In this document: positions 22,913 through 30,672 of the stretch, in pieces
Layout: each line of letters starts with the position of its first letter
Position numbering within the stretch: position 1 is the first letter of the stretch
Source of the DNA: an uncultured bacterium
GTDB taxonomy: Bacteria > Bacillota > Clostridia > Oscillospirales > Ruminococcaceae
DNA: 30,672 nucleotides
Assembly (NCBI GenBank): GCA_905214265.1
Contig: CAJMLQ010000025.1
Location: 1 to 30,672, forward strand
Reading direction: 5' to 3'
Position numbers and translations under genes: made by a program
The notes under the pieces: model-generated
Told to the model about the DNA's origin: nothing
What the model saw: the letters and a program-made list of their open reading frames with translations, nothing else
Databases searched by the model: none

Positions 22913-24820
22913 TTACGGAATCCGTCCGAAGAGCTTCTCCAGCTCCGCCCGGGTGTACTGGAGAATCACCGGACGTCCATGGGGGCAGTACCGGACGTTT
23001 TCATCCGTACAAATGGTCTCCACCAACTTCCGCAGCTCCTCCGGGGAATTCAAATCGCCCCCCTTGACCGCGCTGCGGCAGGCGATCCGGTGAAGGATGT
23101 CCTCCACCACCTCGGGCAGCTGCTGGCGGCGCATCTCCGCCATGGAAGCGGCGATCTCCAGGAACATCTCCTTGGGGCCGGCTCCTCCGGCCACTGCCGG
23201 GATCGACCGCAGCACCACGGCACTGCCCCCAAAGTCCTCCACGGTAAAGCCCAACCGGTCCAGGGTCTCCAGACGGTCCAGCACACATTCATGCTCCGCC
23301 TTGGAAAGGGTCACCACCGCCGAGGTGAGCAGATACTGCTTTTCCAGGCCGTCCCGGCTTTCTTTCAACCGGTTGTAGAGAATCCGCTCGTGGGCGGCGT
23401 GCTTGTCCACGATGGCAAAAGTCTCATCAATCTGAGCTAAAATGTAAGTAAAAAACAGCTCGCCGATGATCCGTACCCGGTAACAGGTCGTCTCCCGCAC
23501 CGGCTGGACCGGCGGCGCAATCGGTTCCGCAGCCGGAAGAACCTGGATCTCCGGCCCTCGTTCCTGTTCCAGCGCGGCCCGGTAGATGGGTGCCGCATCG
23601 GCCACCGACAGCTCCCGGAAGCCTTCAAAAGGATGTCCGTCCGGTTCCGGCGGAAGCTCCCGCTTGAAAGACGGCGGCTCCGGCAGGGGCGGCTCCTCCT
23701 CCGGCTTTTCCCGGCGAACGGGGACGGCGGGGGCCTCCAGGACCTGCTGTTCCCCCCCCGGCTGTTCAAATTGAGACAAAAGCCCCCCGGCAGGACGCTT
23801 CTCTTCCACATCTCTTCCAGAAACGAGGACGTTGTCTTGGGTGATGGCGCTTTTCGCCGCAAAATACACCGCGTCAAAAACCGCCTTCTCGCTGACAAAA
23901 CGCACCTCGATCTTGGCGGGATGGACGTTGACGTCCACCTGGTCGTAGGGCATCTCCAACTGCAGAACACAGCAAGGAAATTTCCCCACCATGATGGAGG
24001 AACGATACGCCTCCTCCAAAGCCACCCCGGCGGTCTTGGTCTTGGTGTAGCGGCCGTTGACGAAAAAGTGCTGCATGGAGCGGTTGGCCCGGCTGTACAT
24101 GGGCTTTCCCGCGTAGCCGGTCACCCGGACGCCGTTCAGTGCGTATTCCACCGGCATGAGATTCTGGGAAAACTCCCGACCGAAGATGGTGTAGATCACG
24201 CTTAAGAGCTTTCCATCGCCGGGAGTGTGGAAGACCGTCCGGTTGTCCCGGATGAACTTGACGGAGATCTCCGGATGAGAAAGGGTGATCTTTTCCACGA
24301 TACTTTCCACGGCGTTGGCCTCGGAAACGTCTTTTTTCAGAAATTTCAGCCGGGCGGGAACGTTGTAGAAAACGTCCCGAACCACCAGGGTCGTTCCCTG
24401 GGGGCAACCGGCCTCGGCAACGGCCTCCACCTGGGAGGCGCTGATTTTCACCAGTGTCCCGGTCTCCGCCCCGGCGGTCTTGGTGAGCATCTCCACATGG
24501 GCCACAGCGGCGATGGACGCCAGCGCCTCTCCGCGGAAGCCCAGGGTGCCGATCCGGTCCAGGTCAGAGGCGTCCCGGACCTTGCTGGTGGCGTGGCGAA
24601 GGAACGCGGTGGCCGCGTCCTCCGGGGCGATGCCGCAACCATTGTCCGTGACCCGCAAGTAGCGGACACCCCCGTTTTGAATCTCCACCGTAATCATGGA
24701 AGCGCCCGCGTCAATGGAATTCTCCACCAGCTCCTTGACGATGGACGCAGGGCGTTCGATGACCTCACCGGCGGCGATCAATTCCGACACCGCCCCCGGC
24801 AGAACGTTGATTTTCGGCAT
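22913..24820 (-). CDS. mutL: DNA mismatch repair protein MutL
   Basis: 635 residues. The GHKL ATPase domain shows ELVENSIDAGA (catalytic E30, N34), DNGCGI and GFRGEAL. A Pro/Glu-rich linker (about 330-440) leads to a C-terminal endonuclease domain: DKHAAHERILYN (the DQHA-type motif), ACRSAVKGG, CPHGRP and a final LFGRI. So it belongs to the class that nicks DNA itself, as expected in organisms without MutH. The ATG at 24820 follows AGGAGG by 6 bases; longer in-frame readings add no family-like sequence. It is read with mutS, which lies about 680 bases upstream across two small genes. Confidence 0.97.
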   Translation of the reverse strand: MPKINVLPGAVSELIAAGEVIERPASIVKELVENSIDAGASMITVEIQNGGVRYLRVTDNGCGIAPEDAATAFLRHATSKVRDASDLDRIGTLGFRGEALASIAAVAHVEMLTKTAGAETGTLVKISASQVEAVAEAGCPQGTTLVVRDVFYNVPARLKFLKKDVSEANAVESIVEKITLSHPEISVKFIRDNRTVFHTPGDGKLLSVIYTIFGREFSQNLMPVEYALNGVRVTGYAGKPMYSRANRSMQHFFVNGRYTKTKTAGVALEEAYRSSIMVGKFPCCVLQLEMPYDQVDVNVHPAKIEVRFVSEKAVFDAVYFAAKSAITQDNVLVSGRDVEEKRPAGGLLSQFEQPGGEQQVLEAPAVPVRREKPEEEPPLPEPPSFKRELPPEPDGHPFEGFRELSVADAAPIYRAALEQERGPEIQVLPAAEPIAPPVQPVRETTCYRVRIIGELFFTYILAQIDETFAIVDKHAAHERILYNRLKESRDGLEKQYLLTSAVVTLSKAEHECVLDRLETLDRLGFTVEDFGGSAVVLRSIPAVAGGAGPKEMFLEIAASMAEMRRQQLPEVVEDILHRIACRSAVKGGDLNSPEELRKLVETICTDENVRYCPHGRPVILQYTRAELEKLFGRIP

Positions 24821-24837
24821 AACGGGCCTCCTTTCCC

Positions 24838-25269
24838 TCAATGCTCGCCCGGAACCGACAGTCCCCAGCCGCGGCGGCGAAGAAACTGTCCCAGAAGGTA
24901 TGCCCCCAGTGTCAGCAGGGCATTGCACACCGCCAGAATCCAAAGGACCGCCTTCCAATTTTCAAACCGCAGGGCGATGCCGTAAAACGGCGCGCCGAGG
25001 ATCTCCATGGACGCCAGTTGAAGCCCGACCATGACGCCGTAACCGAACAGCGCGCCGATCCACTTCCGGTATCCGGCAACGCAGGCCAGGATCGGTACGT
25101 CGAGAAAATACAGCAACGCCAACAAAAACTGATACGCTGTAGAAGAAAAGCTGATCCCGCCCAACTTATCGGGGGTGACGCCAAAGGTGTAAAAGAGCGC
25201 TTCCACGCCGCCCACCAGCAAGATGGCGGCAGCCGTCTGGATCAGTCGGCTTCTCCACTTCTTATTCAT
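24838..25269 (-). CDS. Small membrane protein of unknown function between mutS and mutL
   Basis: 143 residues with about four hydrophobic segments (around 9-27, 42-63, 70-90, 105-128) and a basic C-terminal end. I recognise no family. The ATG at 25269 has GGAGG 7 bases upstream and overlaps the DUF6440 gene by 8 bases, so translation is coupled. mutL starts 17 bases after its stop. Nothing in the sequence ties it to mismatch repair; it may be an unrelated passenger in the operon. Confidence 0.75.
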   Translation of the reverse strand: MNKKWRSRLIQTAAAILLVGGVEALFYTFGVTPDKLGGISFSSTAYQFLLALLYFLDVPILACVAGYRKWIGALFGYGVMVGLQLASMEILGAPFYGIALRFENWKAVLWILAVCNALLTLGAYLLGQFLRRRGWGLSVPGEH

Positions 25270-25480
25270 CCATGGTCCTCCAGGGATTCCGGGGCGTGAC
25301 GGCGTCCTTGTCGATTACCGGAGCGCCATGCTCGTCCAGAAGGGGGGTGAGGCCCGCGCCGTATCCACTCTGCACCAGGAGATAGTGAACCCCGGTCTGA
25401 GTATCAACGTAAATGGTAGCGGCCCCGGTCAAGCCCTGGCTTTCTTCCATCAGTTTGACAAAACGTTTCTCTTTGGCCAT
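25262..25480 (-). CDS. DUF6440-family small protein
   Basis: 72 residues. The sequence pattern (RFVKLMEESQGLTGAATIYV and TGVHYLLVQSGYGAGLTPLL) matches small proteins that I associate with DUF6440, common in gut clostridia and without known function. The beta-rich pattern suggests a compact single domain. The ATG at 25480 has AAAGGAG 7 bases upstream and lies 17 bases after the mutS stop. An in-frame ATG at 25501 lies within the mutS end and is less likely. Its tight place after mutS suggests co-expression only. Confidence 0.75.
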   Translation of the reverse strand: MAKEKRFVKLMEESQGLTGAATIYVDTQTGVHYLLVQSGYGAGLTPLLDEHGAPVIDKDAVTPRNPWRTMDE

Positions 25481-25497
25481 AGCTGTGCTCCTTTCGG

Positions 25498-28095
25498 TCA
25501 TTTCAGGATGGCTTTCAATTCATAACGGGCCTCCAGCGCCTCCCGGGGGGTCATGCTGTCCACGTCCATTTTCCGGAGCTTTTCCACCGCAGCATGGTTC
25601 TGCTGGTCGGCGAAGGAGATCTGCCCGTCCGGCTCAGGCTGGTACGTCAGGGTGGGCTTGTTGACGCTCTTTTCCAGTTCTGTCAGCACCACCTTGGCCC
25701 GCTTGATGACCTTTTGGGGCACCCCGGCCAGCTTGGCCACCTCGATGCCGTAGCTGTCGTCGGCGCCGCCCCGGAGGATCTTCCGAAGAAAGATGATATC
25801 ATCGCCCCGCTTTTTCACGGCAATGTTATAGTTGACCACGCCGTCGTACTGATTTTCCAGTTCGGTCAGCTCGTGGTAGTGGGTGGCAAATAGGGTCTTG
25901 CAGCGGAGGCTCTTCTCCCGGACGATGTATTCCACCACCGCCTTGGCGATGCTCATGCCGTCAAAGGTAGAAGTGCCCCGGCCGATCTCGTCCAGGATCA
26001 CCAGGCTCTGGGGCGTGGCGTTCTGAAGGATGTGGGCGACCTCGCTCATCTCCACCATAAAGGTAGACTGCCCCGCCGTCAGGTCGTCGGAGGCTCCCAC
26101 CCGGGTGAACACCTTGTCCACGATGGAGATAGTCGCCGCCCGGGCCGGAACAAAGGAACCCATCTGGGCCATGATGACGATCAGGGCTACCTGGCGCATG
26201 TAGGTGGATTTTCCCGCCATATTGGGCCCGGTAATCACCGACACCAGGTTTTTGTCCCCGTCCAGAAGGGTGTCGTTGGGAATGAAGGGAATCTGGGGGA
26301 AGATGGCCTCCACCACGGGATGACGGCCTTCCAGAATGGATATCTCGCCGTTCACCGAAAGCTCCGGACGGACATAGCGGTTGTCCACCGCCACCTGGGC
26401 CAGGGACGCCAGAACGTCCAGCTGGGCCACGGCGGCGGCAGTCTCCTCGATGACCGGCAGCTGAGCGGCCACCTCCTTGCGAATTTCCTCATAAAGGGCC
26501 GCCTCCATGGCGATCATCTTGTCGCTGGCGGAGAGGACTTTGCTCTCCAGATCCTTCAGTTCCTCGGTGATAAACCGCTCCGCGCCGGTGAGGGTCTGCT
26601 TGCGGATATAGCGGTCCGGCACCTGGCTCAGGAAGGATTTTGTCACCTCTATGTAATAGCCGAACACCCGGTTATAGTTGATGCGAAGGTTTTTGATGCC
26701 GGTCTCCCGCCGCTCCCGCTCCTCGATCTCGGCAAGGTAACCCTTGGCGTTTTTCTGGATGTTTTTCAGCTCATCCAGCTCGGGACGGTAGCCCGCCTTG
26801 ATATAGCCGCCGTCCTTCATATTCACCGGCGCGTCGTCGGCGATAGCGGAATCGATAAGGGCCCGCATTTGGGCCAGGACGTCCAGCCGGCGGTTCAGAT
26901 CCGCCAAAAGGCTGCTGGTGAAGTGCTGGGCGATCTCCTTGACCCGGGGAAGGTTCTGGGCGGTATAGGAAAGGGAGAGCAGCTCCCGTGGGTTTACGGT
27001 GCCGTAGACCACCTTGGTCATGAGCCGCTCCAGGTCGTGGACGCCGCTTAGGGCCTCAATAAGCTCGCATCGGTCCATGGTCTTTTCCACCAGCTCCGCC
27101 ACCGCCGACTGACGGCGGGTGATCTGGGGGATGGAGGCCAGGGGCTGCTCCAGATATTTGCGCATGAGCCGCTTGCCCATGGCGGTTTTAGTCTTGTCCA
27201 GGACCCAGAGGAGGGAACCGCGCTTCTCCTTGGTCCGGAGAGTCTCGGTGAGTTCCAGATTCCGGCGCGCGGTGAAGTCGATGGAAAGGTACTGCTCCTC
27301 GCTGTAAGCGGTGAGGGCCGTCAGCCGCTGGGCTCCGGCCATCTGGGTCTCCCGCAGGTACTGGACCAAGCTGGCCACGGCGTAAAGGGCGAAGGTCTTG
27401 CCCTTCAGCCCCAGGCTCTCCAGGTCCGGCTTTCCGAACTGGGAGAGCACCGTGCGCACGCAGTTTTTCTGGTCGTATACCGCATCCTCCTGGGGGTCGG
27501 CGACGCAGTGAAGACGGCTTTTGATGAAATCCCGGGCCTCCAAGCAGTCGAGGAACCTGCCGTTAAAGAGCAGCTCCTTGGGGGAGAATTTGGAGAGTTC
27601 ATTGATGATCCGACGCTCCGGATCCTTTTCATTGCTCTGGGTAAAAAGAGCCTCGCCGGTGGACACGTCGGCAAAGCAGACGCCGAAGCCGGATTCGTCG
27701 TAAAAAACGCTGGCAATGTAATTGTTCTCCCCTTCGGGGAGCATGCTGCCCTCCACGATGGTGCCGGGGGTAGTGATGCGGATGACCTCCCGTTTGACCA
27801 CGCCCTTGGCCTCATAGGGAGACTCCATCTGCTCACAGATGGCCACCTTATAGCCCTTTTCCACCAGCTTTTTCAGATAGACCTCGCAGGCGTGATAGGG
27901 GACCCCGCACATGGGGGCGCGCTCCTCCAGCCCGCAGTCCCGCCCCGTCAGCGTCAGCTCCAGCTCCCGGGACGCGGTGAGGGCGTCGTCGAAAAACATC
28001 TCGTAAAAGTCGCCGATGCGGTAAAACAGGATGTAGTCCGGGTATCCGGCCTTGATCTCCTGATACTGCTGCATCATGGGGGATAGTTTGCCCAC
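25498..28095 (-). CDS. mutS: DNA mismatch repair protein MutS
   Basis: 865 residues. The N-terminal mismatch-binding motif is GDFYEMF (F30, E32). The connector, lever and clamp domains follow, and the ATPase domain has Walker A GPNMAGKST (623-631), the LVILDE Walker B (698-703) and the STFMVEM signature. A helix-turn-helix lies near the C-terminus. The start is GTG at 28095, with AGGAGG 7 bases upstream. The leader of about 100 bases carries three mutually complementary GC-rich arms (28125-28168), which could form competing hairpins before the ribosome binding site. It is followed by two small genes and mutL, the usual mutSL arrangement. Confidence 0.98.
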   Translation of the reverse strand: MGKLSPMMQQYQEIKAGYPDYILFYRIGDFYEMFFDDALTASRELELTLTGRDCGLEERAPMCGVPYHACEVYLKKLVEKGYKVAICEQMESPYEAKGVVKREVIRITTPGTIVEGSMLPEGENNYIASVFYDESGFGVCFADVSTGEALFTQSNEKDPERRIINELSKFSPKELLFNGRFLDCLEARDFIKSRLHCVADPQEDAVYDQKNCVRTVLSQFGKPDLESLGLKGKTFALYAVASLVQYLRETQMAGAQRLTALTAYSEEQYLSIDFTARRNLELTETLRTKEKRGSLLWVLDKTKTAMGKRLMRKYLEQPLASIPQITRRQSAVAELVEKTMDRCELIEALSGVHDLERLMTKVVYGTVNPRELLSLSYTAQNLPRVKEIAQHFTSSLLADLNRRLDVLAQMRALIDSAIADDAPVNMKDGGYIKAGYRPELDELKNIQKNAKGYLAEIEERERRETGIKNLRINYNRVFGYYIEVTKSFLSQVPDRYIRKQTLTGAERFITEELKDLESKVLSASDKMIAMEAALYEEIRKEVAAQLPVIEETAAAVAQLDVLASLAQVAVDNRYVRPELSVNGEISILEGRHPVVEAIFPQIPFIPNDTLLDGDKNLVSVITGPNMAGKSTYMRQVALIVIMAQMGSFVPARAATISIVDKVFTRVGASDDLTAGQSTFMVEMSEVAHILQNATPQSLVILDEIGRGTSTFDGMSIAKAVVEYIVREKSLRCKTLFATHYHELTELENQYDGVVNYNIAVKKRGDDIIFLRKILRGGADDSYGIEVAKLAGVPQKVIKRAKVVLTELEKSVNKPTLTYQPEPDGQISFADQQNHAAVEKLRKMDVDSMTPREALEARYELKAILK

Positions 28096-28124
28096 GAAAA
28101 AACCTCCTGTACTCCGGCGCGCTC

Positions 28125-28168
28125 CGCGGCCTTCAGAACCTCAGAAAGGCCGCGACGAATCGCGGCCT
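28125..28168 (-). promoter_or_regulatory. Three-armed inverted repeat in the mutS leader
   Basis: Arm 1 (28161-28168) can pair with arm 2 (28147-28154) over 8 bases, with a 6-base loop. Arm 2 (28146-28154) can instead pair with arm 3 (28125-28133) over 9 bases, with a 12-base loop. The two structures are mutually exclusive in the mutS message, and the second lies about 15 bases upstream of the ribosome binding site. No T run follows either, so control of translation is more likely than termination. Confidence 0.5.
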
Positions 28169-28199
28169 CGCCAATAAATACGATGTGCTGCAGACGGGC

Positions 28200-28607
28200 T
28201 TAGTGGCAGCCGCCGCAGGTGGAGCAGGAGCCCGTGCAGCTGTGCTCGGGGATCTCACAGGTGTCGGGGTCCTCGCCATTAACGCACATGACCAGAATGG
28301 AGTTGATCTTCTGCATCATGTCATCCAGATCCTGCTTGGCGATGTTGTAGGCCATCATATGCTCGTTGCCCATGACCTTGGTATAGATCTCCTGAAGCTC
28401 CTCGTTGAGGGCCTGCAGCTTATCGGAGTTCTTCTCCTCCTTCTGCATTTCCTGATTCAGTGCCATGCGCTTAAGATTGAACTCATTGATGCCGTCCTGG
28501 AGGGCCTGATCCTCGTCGTTGGCTTTCTTAGCAGCTTCGTAGGCCTTGTAAGCCTCGGTGGCTTGGATTTCCTTGCCCATTTCCCGGGCCATTTTAATCA
28601 GATCCAT
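28200..28607 (-). CDS. ylbF: YlbF/YmcA-family regulator with a cysteine-rich tail
   Basis: 135 residues. Helices across about 1-105 fit the YlbF/YmcA family (DUF964): LIKMAREMGKEIQATEAY and later AYNIAKQDLDDMMQKINSIL. The tail has six cysteines (108, 117, 124, 128, 131, 134), ending CTGSCSTCGGCH. In Bacillus subtilis the YlbF-YmcA-YaaT complex carries iron-sulfur clusters and directs RNase Y in RNA maturation, affecting competence, sporulation and biofilm. A cysteine-rich end as here fits cluster binding by this protein, which I infer. It follows miaB, also an iron-sulfur enzyme, by 74 bases and precedes mutS. The ATG at 28607 has only a loosely placed AAAGG. Confidence 0.9.
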   Translation of the reverse strand: MDLIKMAREMGKEIQATEAYKAYEAAKKANDEDQALQDGINEFNLKRMALNQEMQKEEKNSDKLQALNEELQEIYTKVMGNEHMMAYNIAKQDLDDMMQKINSILVMCVNGEDPDTCEIPEHSCTGSCSTCGGCH

Positions 28608-28681
28608 GGATGTTACCGTACCTTTCTTTTTTCCACTGAGTGGATTCTATCGCAAGACCCCTTTGACGGGGCGTTTTGCCG

Positions 28682-30127
28682 TTATAAAATTTCGCGGAGT
28701 TCTCCGCGGAGATCGTGGTTTTTCGCCTCGGTGACTTTCACGCGGAGAAAGCGCCCGATAAGGGACTCATCCCCAGGGAAATCGATGACCGCGTTGAATT
28801 CCGTCCGTCCCGTGAGGCCCAGCCCGCTCTTCCCTTCCGCCAGGACCGTAAAAGTCCGGCCGGTATAGGTCTGGTAGTATTCCGCGCCGATCTTCCGCTG
28901 GACGTTGAGAAGCTCCTGGAACCACCGGGATTTTTCCGCCTTTGGGACGGGGTCGTCCATCAGAGCGGCGCGGGTCCCCTCCCGCTTGGAATAGATAAAG
29001 GTGAAAAGGGAGGCGAAGCGCACCTCCTCCACCAGCCGGAGGGTCTGACGGAAGTCCTCTTCCGTCTCGCCGGGGAAGCCCACAATGAGGTCAGTGGTGA
29101 AGAGGACGCCGGGAATCCTCTCCCGGGCGTAGGAGATGAGCTCCTTGTACCATTCCACCGTATAATGGCGGTTCATCTGCTGCAGGATCCGGTCGCTTCC
29201 GCTCTGGACCGGCAGGTAGATATGCTTGCAGACCTTTTCACAGGAGGCGATGGCATCGATAAGTTCCCGGGTGCAGTCCTTGGGATGGGAGCTGAGAAAA
29301 CGGATCCAGAACTGCCCTGGGATCTCGTTGACCGCCCGGAGCAGATCCGGGAAGTGCCAGCCGATGTCCAGGTCATTGCCGTAGGAGTTGACGTTCTGGC
29401 CCAGAAGGGTGATCTCCCGGTAGCCGTCCGCTACAGCCTGCCGTACCTCCGCAAGGATGTCCTCCGGCAGCCGGGAGCGCTCCCGGCCCCGTACCAGAGG
29501 CACCACGCAGTAGGTGCAAAAATTGTTGCAGCCGTACATAATGGGGATGCTGGCCTTGACGCCGGGGGTACGCTGGACAGGCAGTCCTTCAGCAATGACG
29601 CCGTCGGATTCCTCCACGTCAAAGACCCGTTTCCGGCGGACCAAGGCCTCCCAGAGAATCTCTGGGAATTTATGAAGGGTGTGGGTCCCGAAAAGGAAGT
29701 CCACCTGGGGGTAGCTTTGCTTGATTTTATCTGCCACATGGCGCTGCTGGGCCATGCAGCCGCACAGGCCGATGAGAAGCTCCGGGCGGCGGGCCTTCAG
29801 GTGGGACAGCTCACCCACGTTGCCGAACACCCGGACCTCTGCGTTCTCCCGGACAGCGCAGGTGTTATAAAGGATCAAGTCGGCCTCTCCCGGCTCCTCA
29901 GTAAAACCGAACCCCATTTCGGCCAGCATACCCATGAGCCGCTCGCCGTCGGAGGTGTTCTGCTGGCAGCCGTAGCTGCGGACCAGAGCGAGAAGAGTGT
30001 GGTCCTCCCCAAACCGCTCCGCTAAAAGCCCGGCGCACCGGGCGGTATAGTCCCGCTGTTTTCCGGCCTCCTCCGGGGGGAGAAGGACGGCGGGACGCCT
30101 GTGGGAAATTGTCTGCTGCTCGGCCAA
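28682..30127 (-). CDS. miaB: tRNA-2-methylthio-N6-dimethylallyladenosine synthase
   Basis: About 481 residues. MiaB, a radical SAM methylthiotransferase, adds a methylthio group to i6A37 of tRNA. In this numbering the N-terminal domain holds the second cluster's cysteines at 54, 90 and 124 (YGCQQNTSDGE, NTCAVRENAE, GLCGCMAQ). The radical SAM cysteines are at 200, 204 and 207 (MYGCNNFCTYC), and a TRAM domain ends the protein (about 410-475). I chose a TTG start at 30127 because GGAGG lies exactly 7 bases upstream. A GTG at 30169 in frame adds 14 residues but lacks a site. It is the first gene after the promoter at 30196-30224 and probably opens the long message through mutL. Confidence 0.96.
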   Translation of the reverse strand: MAEQQTISHRRPAVLLPPEEAGKQRDYTARCAGLLAERFGEDHTLLALVRSYGCQQNTSDGERLMGMLAEMGFGFTEEPGEADLILYNTCAVRENAEVRVFGNVGELSHLKARRPELLIGLCGCMAQQRHVADKIKQSYPQVDFLFGTHTLHKFPEILWEALVRRKRVFDVEESDGVIAEGLPVQRTPGVKASIPIMYGCNNFCTYCVVPLVRGRERSRLPEDILAEVRQAVADGYREITLLGQNVNSYGNDLDIGWHFPDLLRAVNEIPGQFWIRFLSSHPKDCTRELIDAIASCEKVCKHIYLPVQSGSDRILQQMNRHYTVEWYKELISYARERIPGVLFTTDLIVGFPGETEEDFRQTLRLVEEVRFASLFTFIYSKREGTRAALMDDPVPKAEKSRWFQELLNVQRKIGAEYYQTYTGRTFTVLAEGKSGLGLTGRTEFNAVIDFPGDESLIGRFLRVKVTEAKNHDLRGELREIL

Positions 30128-30169
30128 AACGGCACCTCCGGAACCGGGCTTCCGCCCATTTTTGCACAC

Positions 30170-30186
30170 ATGCCCGGAAAGGGCAT
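30170..30186 (-). other. Stem-loop at the 5' end of the miaB message
   Basis: ATGCCC, five bases, GGGCAT: a perfect 6-base stem that begins a few bases after the predicted transcription start near 30189. It could protect the 5' end of the message or influence initiation. No regulator is indicated. Confidence 0.35.
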
Positions 30187-30195
30187 ATCGCTATT

Positions 30196-30224
30196 ATTTT
30201 ATCACGCCAGCCTACAAAAGACAA
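30196..30224 (-). promoter_or_regulatory. Sigma-A-type promoter of the miaB-mutS-mutL message
   Basis: On the minus strand TTGTCT (30219-30224) and TAAAAT (30196-30201) are exactly 17 bases apart, matching the consensus at four and five of six positions. It lies about 70 bases before the miaB start and is the only good promoter upstream of the long collinear run. Confidence 0.65.
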
Positions 30225-30304
30225 GGTTTATTTTGTGAACATCCTAGATGCTTTTCTGTACCCAGTCCGAGTGCCGGAGAGCAGCCTGCAGCAACAAGTT
30301 CTAC

Positions 30305-30529
30305 TCATATCAGGCGGGCATATCCTGATCCGCGACCAGCAGGAGAAGCCGCGGCGATCCCGGACTCTGCCAGCTGACGGAACTGCGGTTCGTGATCAGA
30401 GCGGCTTCCTCCCTCCAGTCCACCGCCGTGGAAATATAAGAGAACGGCCTCCGGCTTTTCCGGCAGATACAGGTCCATCCGGCAAACGGGAAATTCTTCT
30501 CGGTAGCAGATTGCCTTTTGCAGCTTCAT
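30305..30529 (-). pseudogene. Remnant of an alpha/beta hydrolase gene
   Basis: From ATG at 30529 about 75 codons encode an esterase-like N-terminus with MDLYLPEKPEAVLLYFHGGG, where HGGG is the oxyanion-hole motif of the hormone-sensitive-lipase type, and then SESGIAAAS-like sequence in its usual place. After that the frame drifts and stops at 30305. The next bases keep only faint resemblance in other frames, and the catalytic Ser, Asp and His regions are absent before the miaB promoter, so the gene is truncated and decayed. No good ribosome binding site precedes it. The rest of 30188-30672 holds no other gene I can support; the last 48 bases could be the end of a further minus-strand gene. 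Confidence 0.6.
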
Positions 30530-30672
30530 CACACAGGCCCTGCCGAAAATTTCTGGATTCTTCGAGAAAAGCATACCAGCTTTTTCCCGCAAATGCAAGA
30601 GAAAAGAATGGATTTAAATAATGCTTACTGAACAATGGCCCATTTTTCTTGGGAGGGAGAATCGCAAGCAGA

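Noticed and set aside
28627..28680. Terminator between miaB and ylbF
   Set aside because: Two hairpins of 4 and 5 bases are present, but both are weak, and on the minus strand an A run rather than a T run follows.
30396..30672. Minus-strand frame open from the window edge to 30396
   Set aside because: It overlaps the hydrolase remnant in another frame and has no recognisable domain. The HGGG-bearing frame is the better reading. A short frame ending at 30625 could be the tail of an upstream gene, but 15 codons are too few to call.
1..30672. CRISPR array, rRNA or tRNA genes
   Set aside because: No regularly spaced repeats, no cloverleaf-like sequence and no rRNA stretch were seen on either strand.

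Overview
The window reads as chromosomal DNA of a GC-rich clostridial Firmicute, most likely a gut Oscillospiraceae-type bacterium. The basis is gene content and order: mutS, mutL, miaA, hfq, yggS, sepF, ylmH, divIVA, ileS, lspA and an rluD-like gene in a row, a greA-lysS pair, a YlbF-family gene beside miaB, a DUF6440 gene, and strong AGGAGG-type ribosome binding sites. The assignment is inference from family knowledge, not a database match. Every gene I can support lies on the minus strand, so transcription runs from high to low coordinates throughout.

Positions 1-5125 form an accessory region, visibly richer in A/T. In order of transcription it holds a small palindrome-fronted ORF and an AP2/zinc-motif DNA-binding protein that looks 5'-truncated (4093-4888). 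A Cro/CI-type regulator with a likely operator at its own promoter follows (3705-3979). Next is a three-gene signalling cassette: a polytopic membrane protein with a degenerate kinase-like tail, a soluble histidine kinase, and a LuxR-type response regulator (354-3588). A terminator-like hairpin comes next, then the first 32 codons of what looks like a second, atypical receiver protein driven by its own promoter. Repeats between the AP2 gene and lysS resemble remains of a recombinase attachment region.

Positions 5126-30127 are a housekeeping block. miaB starts from a sigma-A-type promoter near 30196-30224 and is followed by ylbF, mutS, a DUF6440 gene, a small membrane protein and mutL. Then come a membrane/zinc-ribbon protein that appears frameshifted, an M14-type peptidase, another membrane protein, miaA and hfq. 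The run continues with an HlyD-like adaptor, yggS, sepF, ylmH, divIVA, ileS, lspA and the rluD-like gene, and ends with a Cof-type HAD phosphatase, an alkaline-phosphatase-superfamily protein and the two halves of a split transketolase. Many genes overlap or lie within 30 bases of the next, so most are probably co-transcribed in a few long messages. greA-lysS is separate, with a consensus promoter (7286-7314) and a strong terminator (4940-4983).

Together the core block joins DNA mismatch repair, tRNA modification and charging, RNA chaperoning, septum assembly and polar growth, lipoprotein processing and carbon metabolism. Upstream of miaB (30188-30672) I see only the remains of an alpha/beta hydrolase gene. 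The least ordinary parts are the membrane pseudokinase cassette with its XRE regulator, the element-like debris beside lysS, the three-armed inverted repeat ahead of mutS, and the interrupted zinc ribbon at 22373-22798.
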